Below are positions 22,905 to 35,325 of a stretch of 64,000 nucleotides of DNA, piece by piece. The position numbers and the translations under genes were made by a program. The DNA is from Tenodera sinensis (lineage: Eukaryota > Arthropoda > Insecta > Mantodea > Mantidae). How positions within the stretch are numbered: the stretch's first letter is position 1; each line of letters starts with the position of its first letter. The DNA lies in NCBI GenBank assembly GCA_030765045.1, contig CM060964.1:140760868-140824867 (forward strand), in the 5' to 3' direction. The notes beneath the pieces are model-generated. The model was not told where the DNA came from. It searched no databases and saw only the letters and a program-made list of their open reading frames with translations.

Positions 22905-24970
22905 AGTTTTGTCATCTTATCCATACTTAATATGATTTTGATATTACGGTCGATAAAAATTCTGTAGTTAACTTTAAGAATCTGTTGTGCCAGTTTGGGC
23001 TAAATTATCATAATGACAAACCTACAAGAGACAAAGCTTGCTTGGTCAATGTAGTAAGTAACTTCTCTGCACTTGATTGTACAGTTGAACTTCAGAATTT
23101 CTATTTTTCTGGCGACTTAGCTTTATGGTTTTTATAGTTTGAAAAGTGATTCCAATAAGATATTGAGGAGTAATAGACAAATGTTAAGTTGTAAAAGATA
23201 TTCTTCTAGTAATAAAAGTAAAATTTCTTGGAACCTAATTAATAAAACAAGAAATTGTGTTTACAGTAGACCTAATATTCCAGTATTTGATGAGACATTT
23301 AACCAATACTTTATAACTTCTGTGGAAAGTGCTAAATCAAAAATTAATATTTTCAAGATGTCACATTATGTACTTCTAACAAATTGTGCAACCACAAATG
23401 CTGTTTTCTTCTGGAAAGCCATTACTGCTAATCAAACGTTACAAATTGTTTCTAATTTAAAAAGTTCTAGGAGTATTGAAATCTATGACATGTCACATAA
23501 TTTCCTAAAGAGGATTATTGATGTAATTCTATACCCACTTACATATTGTTTTCATCTTTGTTTGCAAGAAGGAATTTTTCCTGATTGCTTGAAAACTGCT
23601 AAGGGAAGTGCATATGAAGCTGCTAACTATACACCAATATTTGTTATTCCTGTTATTGGAAAAGTTTTTGAACACAATGCTTGAGCAAAAAAATACCTTT
23701 TTCAATAATTTTGATCTGTTTAACAAAAATCAATATGGCTTCTCTAAAGGTAGAAGTATTACAGCAACAATACAAAGTTTGGTTGATATAATACTTTCCT
23801 CATTTGAAAATGGTGGATGTATATTAGCTAATTTTTGTGACTTGAGTAAGGCTTTTGATTCTGTCGATCATAATATTTTATTGGAAAAGCTATCCTATTA
23901 TGGTATTCAAAACACTCAGCTAAATCTTATAAAATGCTATTTATTGGGCAGAAGACAATGGTATGTGTGAATGGTGAATATTCAACTATGTCCTATATAG
24001 TTAGTAATGTTCCCTGGGGTTCTGTTTTGGGCTCTTTGTTGTTTGTAATTGCAGTTGATGACTTACCAAGTAATATACCTACTGATGTTTGCAGATGATA
24101 CTACTTTTGTATCAAGTGGAAATGACTTGAATGTATTACATAATCAATATGAAGCTGTAATGGCTAAAGCTTTGGCATGGTTTGAAGCTAATAGTTTATT
24201 TTTAAATAAATCTAAGACTATTTCTGTTTTATTCACTCTGAAAAGGATATCAGACAACTAAGCATTGAAGTATCAGAAAAGTACAAAATTTTTAGGTTTG
24301 TATACTGATAACCAATTAACGTGGACCACCCATATTGAATATTTAAAGTGGAGACTGTCTGGTATTATATATTTAATCTGTAATTTGAGAGAGTGTATCC
24401 CAATTGAAATTGTGAGAAGTATTTATTTTGCATTTTTTGAATCTGTTATAGGATACAGCCTAATTCTTTGGGGTGGTACTAATAAAGTTAACAAAATTTT
24501 TGTTCAAAAGAAAATTATTAGGATAATTAAAAAAGTACCTATCCAACCCCATGTGGACCCCTTTTTATTGAACTAGCCATCTTAACCATATATAATCTTT
24601 ATATTTTAGAGAATTTAGTATTAATACATGCCTCTCGTAATAGCCATGTTTGGAGGATGGCTATTCATAGTCATAATACCAGATTTAGATCCAATGTAAA
24701 TAATCCTTATTATAGATTAACAAACTCTCAGAATAGTTATATGTACTTAAGTATTAAGTTGTATAATTACTTGCCTGATAATGTTAAATGTGTAAATATG
24801 AAGAATTTTAAGTCTAGGGTAAATATTTGGTTAGTTAAACACCCTTTTTATTCCATTCATGAATATTTTAATGTTAAATTTTGTGACCTTAGTTTGTAAT
24901 TTGTGACAATGTTAATGTACTGCTTCTACCAGACATCAATGCTTGTATCAAGTTAAAATAAACGAAACTG
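22905..24970 (+). mobile_element. CR1/Daphne-like LINE, 5'-truncated
   Basis: Plus-strand pieces in order: end of the endonuclease (NYHNDKPTRDKACLVNVVSN), then RT with NQYGFSKGRSITATIQ, CDLSKAFDSVDHNILLEKLS and FADDTTFVSSGNDL, then thumb FLGLYTDNQLTWTTHIEYLK and the C-terminal block HSHNTRFRSNVNNPYYRLTN with YNYLPDNVKCV. The C-terminal block is typical of the CR1-L2-Daphne/Crack group. At least three frameshifts or stops break it. The catalytic FADD is retained. Confidence 0.85.
23139..24899 (+). pseudogene. LINE reverse transcriptase ORF, broken
   Basis: Open parts are 23139-23684, 23608-23970, 24049-24261, 24265-24576 and 24657-24899. Joins need frame changes near 23650, 23970-24090 and 24262, and a stop occurs near 24577. 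The order fingers-palm-thumb-C-terminus is kept, so nothing large is missing from RT onwards. The 5' part of the endonuclease and any ORF1 are absent. Confidence 0.8.
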
Positions 24971-26001
24971 TAACTTATACATGATTATCTTAGCTCTCGT
25001 AGGCCCTGGAAAGGCATTAATTACCTTTTATTTTTAAAATGAATCTTCTCTGAAGTAATGTGTGGGGTAATAATCTAAAATATTTCAATATCTCTACTTA
25101 TATGAAATCCAAAGTCAGCATTTTGTCCCCTGCAATCGACAGTGTACTATTAATTTCCCAGTTTTTCCAACTCACTGCCTTGATCGTTATCCAACATTAT
25201 CTTATTATAATCAATGAAATCCCCAGGGAAGTAAAAAAGTAGTCCTCTGCTAAATCTGGGGAATGATTTCTTGTACTTCATTGGAAATAGGTGGACATTC
25301 AACTTAGAATTAAGAAATCATAATTAAACAGACATTAGAATGTTATGCTTGTGATGCAATTTAAAGAACTTGACCAAAGACTTTTTGGGCATTGTGTCAT
25401 GTCCACATAGTGTTGAATGGAAGCTAAAGAAATTTTGTAAAGAACTTGTACCAAATACTAGCAGAATCTTAGAAAGTATGAATTCCAAGATATGTAACAT
25501 GATTTCAAGATAATGTTGGTGGATGTATTACAAAGAAACCACTCCTATGGAAAAGTACCAGTAAATAGTTTATATTAGAGCTAAATTTTATTTGAACAGC
25601 AGCAACACACAGTTTCTTTTCTTTGTATGTTCATTTTGCTAAACAGCAAATTGAATTTTGTGTGTTTTGCATACTGGGCGTAATACAAATGTTGATGTTA
25701 TAATCTTACTCAATTTTCAAGGAAGTAAAATAAACTTTTAAAACTAATGAATGTTTGGTAATTAACTGTTCTTTCACATAAATTATGTGTTGGACAAGAT
25801 CGGGAAGCTAGAATCAGACTGAAAGGTTCAATGCCATAGGTGGGGTTTGAATTTGTCAGTCTGATTCTACCTTCCTAATAAATGCTAGTCTTTATGGTTG
25901 AAATTCCTGTGACCATAATATATAGTATAATGTGTATTAGAGAAAAATAATAACTATTTAAGAGCTTCGGATGGATTTTTATAACAACTTTTGTTTTCAA
26001 G
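24971..26001. other. No repeat recognised; directly upstream of coding exon 1
   Basis: No coding family is seen. A pyrimidine tract followed by AG ending at 26001 (ttttgttttcaag) looks like a 3' splice site. This would mean the 5'UTR exon of the p190 gene starts at 26002 and that the promoter and a non-coding first exon lie farther upstream. A SINE B-like piece may lie at 25820-25870. Confidence 0.45.
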
Positions 26002-26071
26002 GTGTGGTGAGGCAGTGCTGAATGATAGCAGAAATGTATTGGCATTAGAATGACATGAAACGGGATGAACC

Positions 26072-26242
26072 ATGGCTCGAAAAAGTGGAAAAATGCGTTC
26101 ATTCAATGTGTCGGTGGTGGGACTCTCTGGCACAGAGAAGGAAAAAGGACAAGTGGGAGTTGGCAAATCTTGCCTCTGCAATCGTTTCATGGCAGCCTTA
26201 GCAGATGACTATAGTGTGGATCACATCTCCGTACTCAGTCAG
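26072..26242 (+). CDS. RhoGAPp190: p190 RhoGAP, coding exon 1
   Basis: This exon encodes residues 1-57 of a p190 RhoGAP (ARHGAP35/ARHGAP5 homologue), a large GTPase-activating protein for Rho at the membrane-cytoskeleton interface. The start ATG has a strong context (aaccATGGc), and MARK is also the start seen in vertebrate homologues. The block NVSVVGLSGTEKEKGQVGVG KSCLCNRF holds the P-loop G-x4-GKS of the N-terminal GTP-binding domain. The exon ends CAG|gtactc in phase 0, before an in-frame stop in the intron. Neither the alternative ATG at 26055 nor the one at 26065 is in frame. Confidence 0.95.
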
Positions 26243-26846
26243 GTACTCAGTTAACTTTTTCCAGGTATTTCCTATCGAGCTTTATATCTTTAAGTTATTG
26301 CTTATAAATGAATTCAGTGCAGTGAAGCAGTTTGAATAAAACTTACTAGAAATAGTTGAGTTCAATGTAAGCAACATTCTTGCTTCACTTGCAACTTTTT
26401 AAAGATATGTATCATGTACAATCTACAGGCAAATGAAGAGGTGGGCAGTAGCCCATGAAATGTGTTTGGAGAAAAGTTGTAAGTGAAGGAGATAGCAAGT
26501 TTGGATTGAACTCAGACATTTCTTGTAAAATATATTTAATATACAAAATTGTATTTATCAAGTAATCAACATTGTGAATTACTTGAATCAAGAATTCATT
26601 TAAACTTGAGTCAAACATTCACACTTATTATCTAGGCTTCACATAACACAAAAACATAGAGCATACAAAACCGATCATCATAGACTGAAACTGCTGTTTT
26701 CTTGTAGCTTCTTTGATATTTTCCTATTGTATCATGAATATTTGAAGAGAACAGGGTTTTATGTATAATGTCCGTAAGTGGCAGCACTCTCATATTCTTA
26801 GTAATGCTCTATTTGTAGACCCTGCTTGCATTTTGTAAACCACAAA

Positions 26847-27907
26847 ATGGAGGTGACACGAGAGGAGCTGTACAATGCAATAAACTTTTGTTTTTGTCTA
26901 AGCTATACAGCCTCTGAAGCTTAATAAAAGCTGAAGCAAGCATATGGTGAAGGTGCACTGCATAATGCAACAATCTTCAGGTGGTTCAAGAATTTCAAAG
27001 AAGTCAGAGTTCTCTGTGTTTTGCAAGGTGAGCCTAATGTTTCAGCTTCTGCTGTGACTGAAGTCAACACCAACACAGTTGCTGTGACTGTCTGTGAGGA
27101 TCGGCAGATGACATTACATAAATCAGAGAAATGTTGAGAATTTCATGTGCCTGTGTCTTTACAATTTTGCACAATCATCTCCATATGACGTGTTTATGTA
27201 CATTGTGTACATAACACTCCCAAACAAAAGGGTGTGCAAATGAAGACAAGCTGTGAGGTGCTGCATCTTTGCACTAATGGATGGGTTGCATTTCGGGAAT
27301 TGATTATCACCAGTAATGAGTAATGGCTGCATCATTATAACCCTGAAGGAAAACAAGCTAGTACCATGTAGAAATCACCAAGTTCTCCAACACCAAAAAA
27401 GGCAAAACATGTTCCATCTGCAGGGAAGGTGGTGGTGCTCATGTTTTTTGTCAGTAATGGAATAATTTGCCAGCATGCAGATCACCTCAAATTACTGTTA
27501 CAGCACCATACTGTACATCAGTATTGGCTAAACTGAGGAAGCGCATTGCAGGGAAAGACCAAAACTTCATCAGACTGGGTGGTGACGATTTGCGGCCTCA
27601 TGTTGCAAATCGAGTATTGCAGTTTTTGGCTAAATTCAACATTACCTGTGTACCACATCCATCTTATAGCTCCGATCTTGCACCCTGTGATTTTTCTTTA
27701 TTCCCATCATTAAAGGCAAAGTTCTGGAGTATTCAATTTGAGAACTCAGAAGCAGTGCTGAAGAAAAGTGAGGCAATTCTCAAGGACCTAACAAAGAATG
27801 GCCCGCACAATGTGTTGAGGACTGGCAGAGGTGCTATAAAAAGTGCATTCAAGCAAGAGGGGATTACTTTAAAAAAAGATCATGTAAACATTGAAATGAG
27901 GTATTAA
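26847..27907 (+). pseudogene. Mariner transposase, heavily decayed
   Basis: Starting at an ATG (MEVTREELYNAINF) the plus strand shows the HTH word FRWFKNFKEV, then WLHHYNPEGKQAS, PSSPTPKKAKHVPSAGK, LGGDDLRPHVAN (second catalytic D region) and SSDLAPCDFSLFPSLKAKF (third D). The order and spacing fit a mariner of the type with PKKA..SAGKV. Many stops and frameshifts show great age. I could not find convincing terminal inverted repeats. Confidence 0.8.
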
Positions 27908-28194
27908 ACATCTGTAAAGAAAAATCAATCTCAGTCTTTGCTGATCAACCCTAGTGTTTCAAGGATCTTGTCCTTTTCAGCTGTGTATCGACTGCTGTTA
28001 TCAGATTGGTTCATTCCCTATTTAATAGCACTTGTCTCTCTGGTAATGTTCGTATTAATTTAAAAACTTTGCCATTGACTTGTAGGAGGTTAGAGTTTAT
28101 TAGGAAAGGTTTAAATTTTTGTATGTAAATCTTCTCCCAATCATTCAACTTCACGTGGTTTTAATAACCCCCTCCATTTCATGATTTTTGTTTT

Positions 28195-28560
28195 AGAAAT
28201 GGGCTGGAACTGTGGAATCTACAAAATAAAATGTGTAAACTGCAGTAAATTCTATGGGGGAAAGCAAGGAGGCACTTGGGCACTAATGTAAAGAACATTG
28301 GGGAAATGTCAAATAATTAAGTAGATAAATCTACAGTTTGCAGCCCATTTCTGTGACAAAACCTTGCATAGAGATGGTGTTTGGGAGAACATTGCAGTAA
28401 AATGCTTGAGCTGTTCCTAATGGTTTTTGACATCCCACAAGTTGGTGACAAACATTTTAAATTTATCTGAAAATCACTAGAGGGATAACAGATGCCATCA
28501 GAGAGGAACTGGGTCGATCCAACACCAAGAGTTGAACACAACTTATGATGAGGACAATGG
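28195..28560 (+). pseudogene. Penelope-like GIY-YIG endonuclease fragment (PLE 4)
   Basis: The frame NCGIYKIKCVNCSKFYGGKQ matches the PLE-type GIY-YIG start (GIY.IkC..C.kfYiGqT), including the CxxC pair. Downstream words such as HFCDKTLHRDG and NIAVKC fit poorly and lie in several frames. Only the endonuclease end is present. Confidence 0.55.
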
Positions 28561-28599
28561 CCCTTTAAATACATTCTGTCAAATTGGTATCAAGTGAAG

Positions 28600-30582
28600 C
28601 TTAGATGGTATGACAATGTGACTCAAGCATATGTGAATTATTTGTTTTATTTGTTTCTTTTTCTGTAAATATGATCATAAAAATATGTTAACAGATTATC
28701 ATTGCCATCATTGAATATGACATTGGAAGATTCAAGGTTTCTTTAGTGCAGTGCGGGACTACAACTATATGCTGAAATAAACATAGAATTAGATGTTACT
28801 TTTATAACCTCTAGTAACTAAAAATTTATATTTTTATTACATTGGCAGTGTCCTTGTTAAACTAAACATTCAGTGCTCTTTATCATCTAGATAATGTTAT
28901 AATAAAGTTATCTGCAATTTTCATTGCTTTGGATTGCACGGCCTCAATATGTAGAATCTAAGACTTTAAGGAAAAAAGACATTGCAAAATGGTTTAGAAA
29001 TGTACTACCTGGCAAAGCGACCAGGCATATTGACCTTGTTTGTCAGCACTATGTTCATTTGTTATCTGCTTACTAGAACAGCGAAATACTTGTAACTTGG
29101 TGTACAATTAGTAATGCAACACAAATGGACAATCTCTTGCACCTGGAGATGTATGACATGTTGCTGTTCTACATGATTGCATCTGGACAGAGTGTACATA
29201 CACTGACATGCCGTGTAAATGAAATAGGTTCATGCAAATAACTCCAGTTTCACATTCTTTCCAACACGCCTCATAGGTTTGTCACCTAGTATTATTCATT
29301 TTGAGCAATGTTGCTGAAGAATCTATAAGCTCTTGGTTAAGTGTTCACTGTTTATGTTATGCACTCTTGAGTTATACCCATTATGATATTACCTTGGGAT
29401 TGAATACTCCATTAATATGGAATTTATCCTAACAAAATGACGTATATCATCGCATAATCATATTTCATTGCATAGTCACATTTTTTATGTTTTTTTAAAG
29501 TAAAAACACAGCGTGATCATTATGCATACAGCAAGATATTTAAGACTGGCCATGTTTACTTTCAGCAACTAATGTACAGTTATGGGAGTAAAAGCAAGTC
29601 TGAGCATATTAAAGCACAGCCACGTTACGCTGTTCGAAATTGGAAAGAAAGCAGAGGAGAAGGGGAAACAAAAGTTTCATATGATGCTGAAACTGCAATG
29701 CAAATACCTACTCCAATGAAAGATAAATAATGGTGACTTTTTATTTATTGAACTAAAGATCATCTTTTATTTACAAAACCATTTATGACACTGTTGAAAA
29801 ACATTTTAACTATAGCTGATATTATCAGATTGCTAACTATGAAACATCCATTATTGTGCAACTCTTCAATCAATTCAGTATCAATTTCAAGGAACTTTCA
29901 CATTTTAGGACCATGAAAAGAATAGCTTGAATAGCTTGTAGACCCAAGTTGCATTTTCATTTGGTGCCAATCTCTTCTATGTTTTCATTCATTGAAAACT
30001 CTCTTTCTGCAGCTTGATTACCATTCTGTTCTGCGAATGCAATCACTCTTAGTTAAAACCTGCTGTATAATTTCTGTGTTCCGCATACTGTACAAAGCTG
30101 AAGAATAAGATGGTTGTTGACTTGGCGCATGCTAACCACATGTAAAATAGTTCAAACCCCTCACCATACCATTTGCTTACCTCTGTTAATCCCCGCACTT
30201 AAGGTGTTTGAACCAATCAAATTCATTGATGAGCTAGCCACTATCTCGATAAGCTAATGGCACCAATGTATCTTCAATGACACATTGATGATTTTAGGAA
30301 TAGGAACAGTACCTCAACGTCGAGTATCAGAATATGCTGCATACCTACCCTCTGCCCTCTCCCATGAATCTAACAGGAGTAAAAGTACTTTGGCAATAAT
30401 TAAATGTCATACCCCAAAATGTAATAATTTTACCATGTTTGATTTGTTAATTTGTTGAATTTATTTGATTAACTTTCATGCATTTTTGCTTACAAATTGT
30501 TATTGTATTGTGTTCATTTGTATAACATCGTTCTATTTATAATTCAGTCTTATAGGAAGTTATATTTGTGTAAGGTAAAACA
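28600..30582. other. No gene seen (intron 1)
   Basis: AT-rich intronic DNA without a recognised family. Confidence 0.5.
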
Positions 30583-30622
30583 CCCCCCCCCCCCCCCCCC
30601 CCTCTCTGTCTCTCTCTCTCTG
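30583..30622. repeat. Poly-C (20 nt) followed by (TC)n
   Basis: A 20-nt C run (30583-30602) passes into a TC-rich simple repeat. Such long C runs are prone to length error in sequencing. Confidence 0.85.
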
Positions 30623-30751
30623 AAGTTGTAAGTATTTGAAATATCATGGATATATAACATGACTATATCAGATTGGATGTATATAACTTCCAGATCTAAA
30701 ACAATGTGCAAGTGCATATTGCTTGTCACGTAACTTTGTGATCCGTAGTTG

Positions 30752-30806
30752 CATTTTTTTTGTTTTTTTTTTGTAGTGTTTAATGCCCGCTTTTACTACT
30801 ACGATT
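30752..30806 (-). mobile_element. SINE D 3' end fragment
   Basis: After a long T/G run, the words tgtagtgtttaatgcccgct and tttactactacg match the 3' end of SINE D at 18594-18844 (gtagtgtttaacacccactt). The rest of the SINE is absent, so this is a 5'-truncated copy on the minus strand. Confidence 0.7.
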
Positions 30807-31132
30807 AGTTGCAGTTAATAACAGGTAGAGATTTTCCTGGATAGAATGGTTTACAATTTTTTGCTATTAGAAGAACAAGGACTAAAAAGGTATTAATTAT
30901 AGAGAGTTTTATTACCCTAATGCGATGTTACCACAGATGTTTATTTCGTGAAATTGTAAAGCACATTGTTGAAAACATGATACTTCTTGACTTGGATTCA
31001 ATGATTGTACGTACAACAAAGAAATTCCTGGATATTCATTGTTCTACAGTAAAACCAGACATATTGTTTTGTCATTTAAATATTAAACAATTATGGCATG
31101 CACACCTGAAGCTATTTGCAGTGAAGCAATAC

Positions 31133-31350
31133 AATCCATGAATATCACAATAATGTAGACATTACAACTCCACTTATGTGAAAATGAGATGAAAACCTTC
31201 CAACATGTTTCAACAGGAACCCTTTCCTGTCATTCTCAAGGTTTGTCCTTGACAGTGAAAGGTTCCTGTTGAAACAATGTTGGAAGGTTTATACCTCATT
31301 TTCACATAAGTAAAATTGTGGTGTCTACATTATTGTGATATTCATGGATT
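31133..31350. repeat. 218-bp palindrome, PLE-end-like
   Basis: Arms 31133-31221 and 31261-31350 pair as inverted repeats at about 90%, with an inner hairpin (ctttcctgtca/tgacagtgaaag). Each arm, read outward, has a strong hairpin acaggaa/ttcctgt followed by gaaacatgttgg. This resembles the end motif of PLEs. The structure could be two PLE ends joined head to head. No clear target duplication is visible. Confidence 0.75.
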
Positions 31351-31424
31351 AAACAATTAATTCCTCTGCCCCTACATGCCCTGAGATACACCCAAATAAA
31401 ATAAGGACCAGATGGCTATAGGTG

Positions 31425-31492
31425 TGAGTGAGTGAGTGAGTGAGTGAGGTTTAAGGCCCATTATTGACAACTAGGTCATTTGGGCCCATACA
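31425..31492 (-). mobile_element. Ultra-short retroposed tail #5 (~68 bp)
   Basis: On the minus strand it reads tgggcccaaatgacctagtt, then gtcaataatgggccttaaac and a long (ctca)n tail. The body matches tail #3 (14677-14729). No target duplication is visible, so the limits are approximate. Confidence 0.6.
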
Positions 31493-31583
31493 GACCTTTA
31501 AATATGTAACTAGGGCAACTTACAGGCACTGCAGTGCTTTAAAGCTTCGCATATATGCACTTCAAACTGCCTAGTATTTTTGA

Positions 31584-31692
31584 TAGGGAGGGAGGGAAGG
31601 AAGGAGGACAAGAAGGAGGGATAGATGAAAGGAGGGGAAGGGAAGGAGAGAGCAGGGAGGAGGGAGGACAGGGAAGGGAATGGAAGGAAGGA
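31584..31692. repeat. GGGA/GGAA-rich simple repeat
   Basis: Purine-only stretch of ggga and ggaa units on the plus strand. The long frames on both strands here are produced by the repeat, not by a gene. Confidence 0.85.
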
Positions 31693-32923
31693 AACCAATT
31701 TCAAATTTGTCAAAAATTGTTATACAACAGAAGTATTATCAAAAATAATACATGGAATACAACTTTCAAGAATGCAAATCAATTTTATAATTAATTTCAC
31801 TCATTAAAGTAACTCCTCCAAGGTAAAGTTATGTTGGCTTTTCTGGAGTCATACAAATTATGAACCAATATTTTGTAATTTAGAATCACTATCAATTATT
31901 GTATTTCATTGCATAATGGTTGCACTTTAATTTATTGACAAGCAATTACAAACTTAAGAATTTCAAGGCATAATCATCACATTATTCCAGGTGTTCACTA
32001 TTGAAAAATATTGTGCCACCATTGCATCCTTAAGTACTGCAGCGCTTCTGCTCTCACCGCTCAAAATCTTGCAGCTTAGATAGCCATCTAATGTTCTACT
32101 ACCACTTGCTACTTTAATTTCTCATACGTTGGTGCCCTATGTTGCATGGTCCCTTAGCCCGGATTCGGCAACATTACCCAAAATCTTTATTCTGAGAGTC
32201 TTTTCAAGTTAACAGGGCCTTTAAGGGCAAAATCAGAAATGAAGAAAACTGTGCAAAGAGGAATGCATATGATTAAAATTTCAATCTGAGATGTCAGGAA
32301 CACCTCAGTGCACTTGGACAATACTTTCAACACCACTTAGAACAGGGTGCATCTTAGTCATGAGTAAATAATGAATAGAATAGAAAACTTCCCATTGTAT
32401 TATACAGCATATTGTGCGTGCATGTACATGATTTCCATCAGTACCATAAAAAGTTGCTGTGTGGTTAACCATTGCAATGAGAGAGTCCATTATGGTACCC
32501 AAATTGAAGGAAATGATTTTTCAACAGAGCTTCCTGGTTTAAAAAGGCAATGGAAGAATCCAGTTGAGGAAATTTTGCTTTAATCTTGAAATAGGTAAAA
32601 CCTGTCACTCGGTGCTCATTGCCAGTGCACTATAAGTCCACACTGAAATACAGTTTTTTCCTCAGTATTTGTATATTTCTAACTTAAATAATAATATACA
32701 ATTGTGGATGTCAAATCTTGTTTACATCGGAGACACTTGTGTACTTCATAGAATCTGTTCAAGAGATCCTCCATATAAAAATTGTGTGTAACTGAATAAT
32801 TTAGCATGTTTTGCACCAATATCTCTGTGAAATTTTAAAGTTCAAGTAAACAGTTTTACCAGCATGTGATTTTTCTGCTTGTTGTTTCTGAATGTTATGA
32901 GACATATATTATGAATAAAGACA

Positions 32924-33948
32924 AGACTTTCATGCACTATAAAATCCCGAAAAATGCATGCATTCATGCACTATCAAACTATGGAACATGCACGATCAAA
33001 GGAAAAATACACTAAAATATGCACTATCATTCTTGTACCAATTTCCTTACATCACTTCACTTTTTTTAGCACAATTAGCAACTTACAACATTTCTACATT
33101 GTTTTTGTGAGGTTTCTGTCAATATGTTTTTGAAGGCAGAGAATGACCTTTCTACATCGCAAGACATTATGGGTGCAAACTTAAAGGAACACATTTGTGA
33201 CAGTGTCAGGTCGAATTGTTCATTCAAGTGTTCACCACAAAGAACCTTATTGACTGAACATGAGAATGTATAGTTGGGGTTCGCATTTATGACCCTCTCC
33301 AGTTTCTTCTTCTTCCACTACACCCACTTTGCCAGGGGCAGAATTGAGGAATCTGATTGAATCACATTGAGTCAATCTGTGGCAGGCATGTGGCTTCTAA
33401 GTTTTTCTATTAAAGAGGGTAGATTACAGAAGTGGGTGTTAATGTAAATCAAATCCTTCTGCACATTTTTAGATTCAAATGTTGCTTGTGCATCTCTGAT
33501 ACACACTGCATCATCTGGAGTGAAATTGTACTACCTAAAACAAATGTTTACTTTAGAATTCGGTAATAGAAATATTAATTTCTGAATTAGGTAACTAAAA
33601 CATTTACTTAAGAATTTAATAATAGAAATACTAATTTCTGAATTAGATAACTAAGTATCAATTTCAATTCATATCAATTGAATTCACAAGAGAGCCAGGA
33701 AATGGAAATAAAATTTGGAGAATGGGAAATTATGCAAGGATAACTATTTTTTAAAGTGAGGAACATGAGTAAAATAATTGCCACAAAAATAAAGAAGTTG
33801 GGTTAAATATGCATTATGTATGTTTTTATCCCCAAAAATGCCAAAACATACAAATATGTATGAAAAAAGTACCCGTATTTGGGACCGGGAAATAATGAAA
33901 TGTTTAAGTACTATGTTCCTATAAAAACATGCATTTGCATGAAAGTCT
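32924..33948 (-). mobile_element. hAT deletion derivative
   Basis: Ends are inverted copies of agactttcatgca (32924-32936 and 33936-33948). Only the C-terminal half of a hAT transposase is left inside (33055-33540). The expected 8-bp target duplication is not evident, so the ends may have drifted. The internal DNA is AT-rich and rich in atgcat words. Confidence 0.6.
33055..33540 (-). pseudogene. hAT transposase C-terminus (DUF659 type)
   Basis: The minus strand reads YNFTPDDAVCIRDAQATF, then NVQKDLIYINTHFCNLPSLI and FKFAPIMSCDVERSFSAFKN. The last block is the hAT dimerisation signature (yaP.tScdvERsFS.yk). There are two or more stops. It belongs to the same broad family as 18298-19045. Confidence 0.75.
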
Positions 33949-34688
33949 CATCTTTAATTGAGCTATACAGCAAGAAATATCTTTAACAAAGGTGCTTTTG
34001 ACATCTCCCTTTTAATATTCTTCGTTAACAAAGATTTCATATTGTAACAAGGTAAAATCAGAGTATCTGCTGCTATATGTGACTGCATGTACCTAGCAAT
34101 TATTTATGCTACTTAATAGCTAATTACCTTTTATTTTGCTGCAGTTATTTTATTCATTACCTTGAGTTGCTGTAAGTTAAAAAGAAATGGTGGAAAGCTT
34201 CTTTATCTTTGTTTATTAAATTACTAGATTTTGTTTTCAACGTGTTTTTAGTGTGGTTGAAAACATTAACTCTTTATCTCATAGAACATGCTCAGAAAAC
34301 TCATCATTTCCTTGTTTATTATACAGTCAAATACTTAAATAAGAATCTTGGTACTTGCTCACAGCACTGAAGGTTTACTTGTTCTTGGAAAGCTCCTTGG
34401 TATGACATTTGATCTGAGCAAATTACTTGTTTGTTGTCGCTATGGTGTGCTTCACAATTGCTTAATCATTAGTGGGTAAAATGATTACATTGTAAGTGTC
34501 AGTTCTGACCAAAATAAGTCTATTTACACATAGGTGCAACAGCAAGTTGCTCTTGGCCTGCTGTATATAACTTGCCTTATCAGTTCTTTAGGATCAAGCT
34601 GTGATTATTTGCACTGTATCATAAGATGTTGCTCTTTTTACACGCTTTATATTAGCTTCACCTGTATGTATGTATGTATATATGTATG

Positions 34689-35325
34689 TAACGGAATCTT
34701 TCAAGGCAATTTTCACCCACTCTTTTCACCAAGTCTGATTGACTTGAAAGTTTGCACACATGTCAAGCACTGATGACAATATAATAGTATCATAACTTTA
34801 TCCTAAGATTCTAACCAGGATCATCAGGATAAACAAAATTATTTAGCTAAATTTATCAATGTAATGGAATCTTTCGACGTAATTTTCACCAACTTACAGT
34901 CATCTGATTATGCACACGTGTCAAGTACGGATGACAATACAATGATATCCTAACTTTATCCTAAGGTGTTTACTAGGGTCATCAGGATAAAACAAAATTA
35001 TTAGCTAAATGTATCAATAGAACAGAATTTTTCGACGTAATTTTGACCAGTTAGAGTCGTCTGATGGACTTGAAATTTTGCACACATGTCAAGCATCGAT
35101 GATAATACACTAATATTATAATTTTATCCTAAGATTCTGACCAGGATCACCAGGATAAACAAAATTAGTTAGCTAAATTTATCAATGTAACGGAATCTTT
35201 CGACATAATTTTCACCAACTTACGTTGTCTGATTGACATGAAAATGTGCATACATGTCAAGGACCAATGACAATACAATAATATTATAACCTTGTCCTAA
35301 TATCCTCACCAAGGATCATCAAGAT
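34689..35325. repeat. Four tandem units of 158-172 bp
   Basis: Units start at about 34689, 34861, 35019 and 35187. Each holds ggaatctttcgacgtaattt, a cttgaaa..tttgcacacatg block, gatgacaatac and ccaggatcatcaggataa. Units differ by about 10-20%, so the array is not fresh. It ends exactly where the palindrome at 35326 begins, so both probably belong to one element. Confidence 0.85.

Noticed and set aside
31510..31807. Frames rich in Ser/Pro or Gly/Arg
   Set aside because: They are products of the GGGA simple repeat.
32371..32583. Plus-strand frame with KSCCVVNHCNERVHYGTQIEG resembling a THAP start
   Set aside because: Cysteine spacing is wrong for a THAP finger and no AVPTIF-like end is present.
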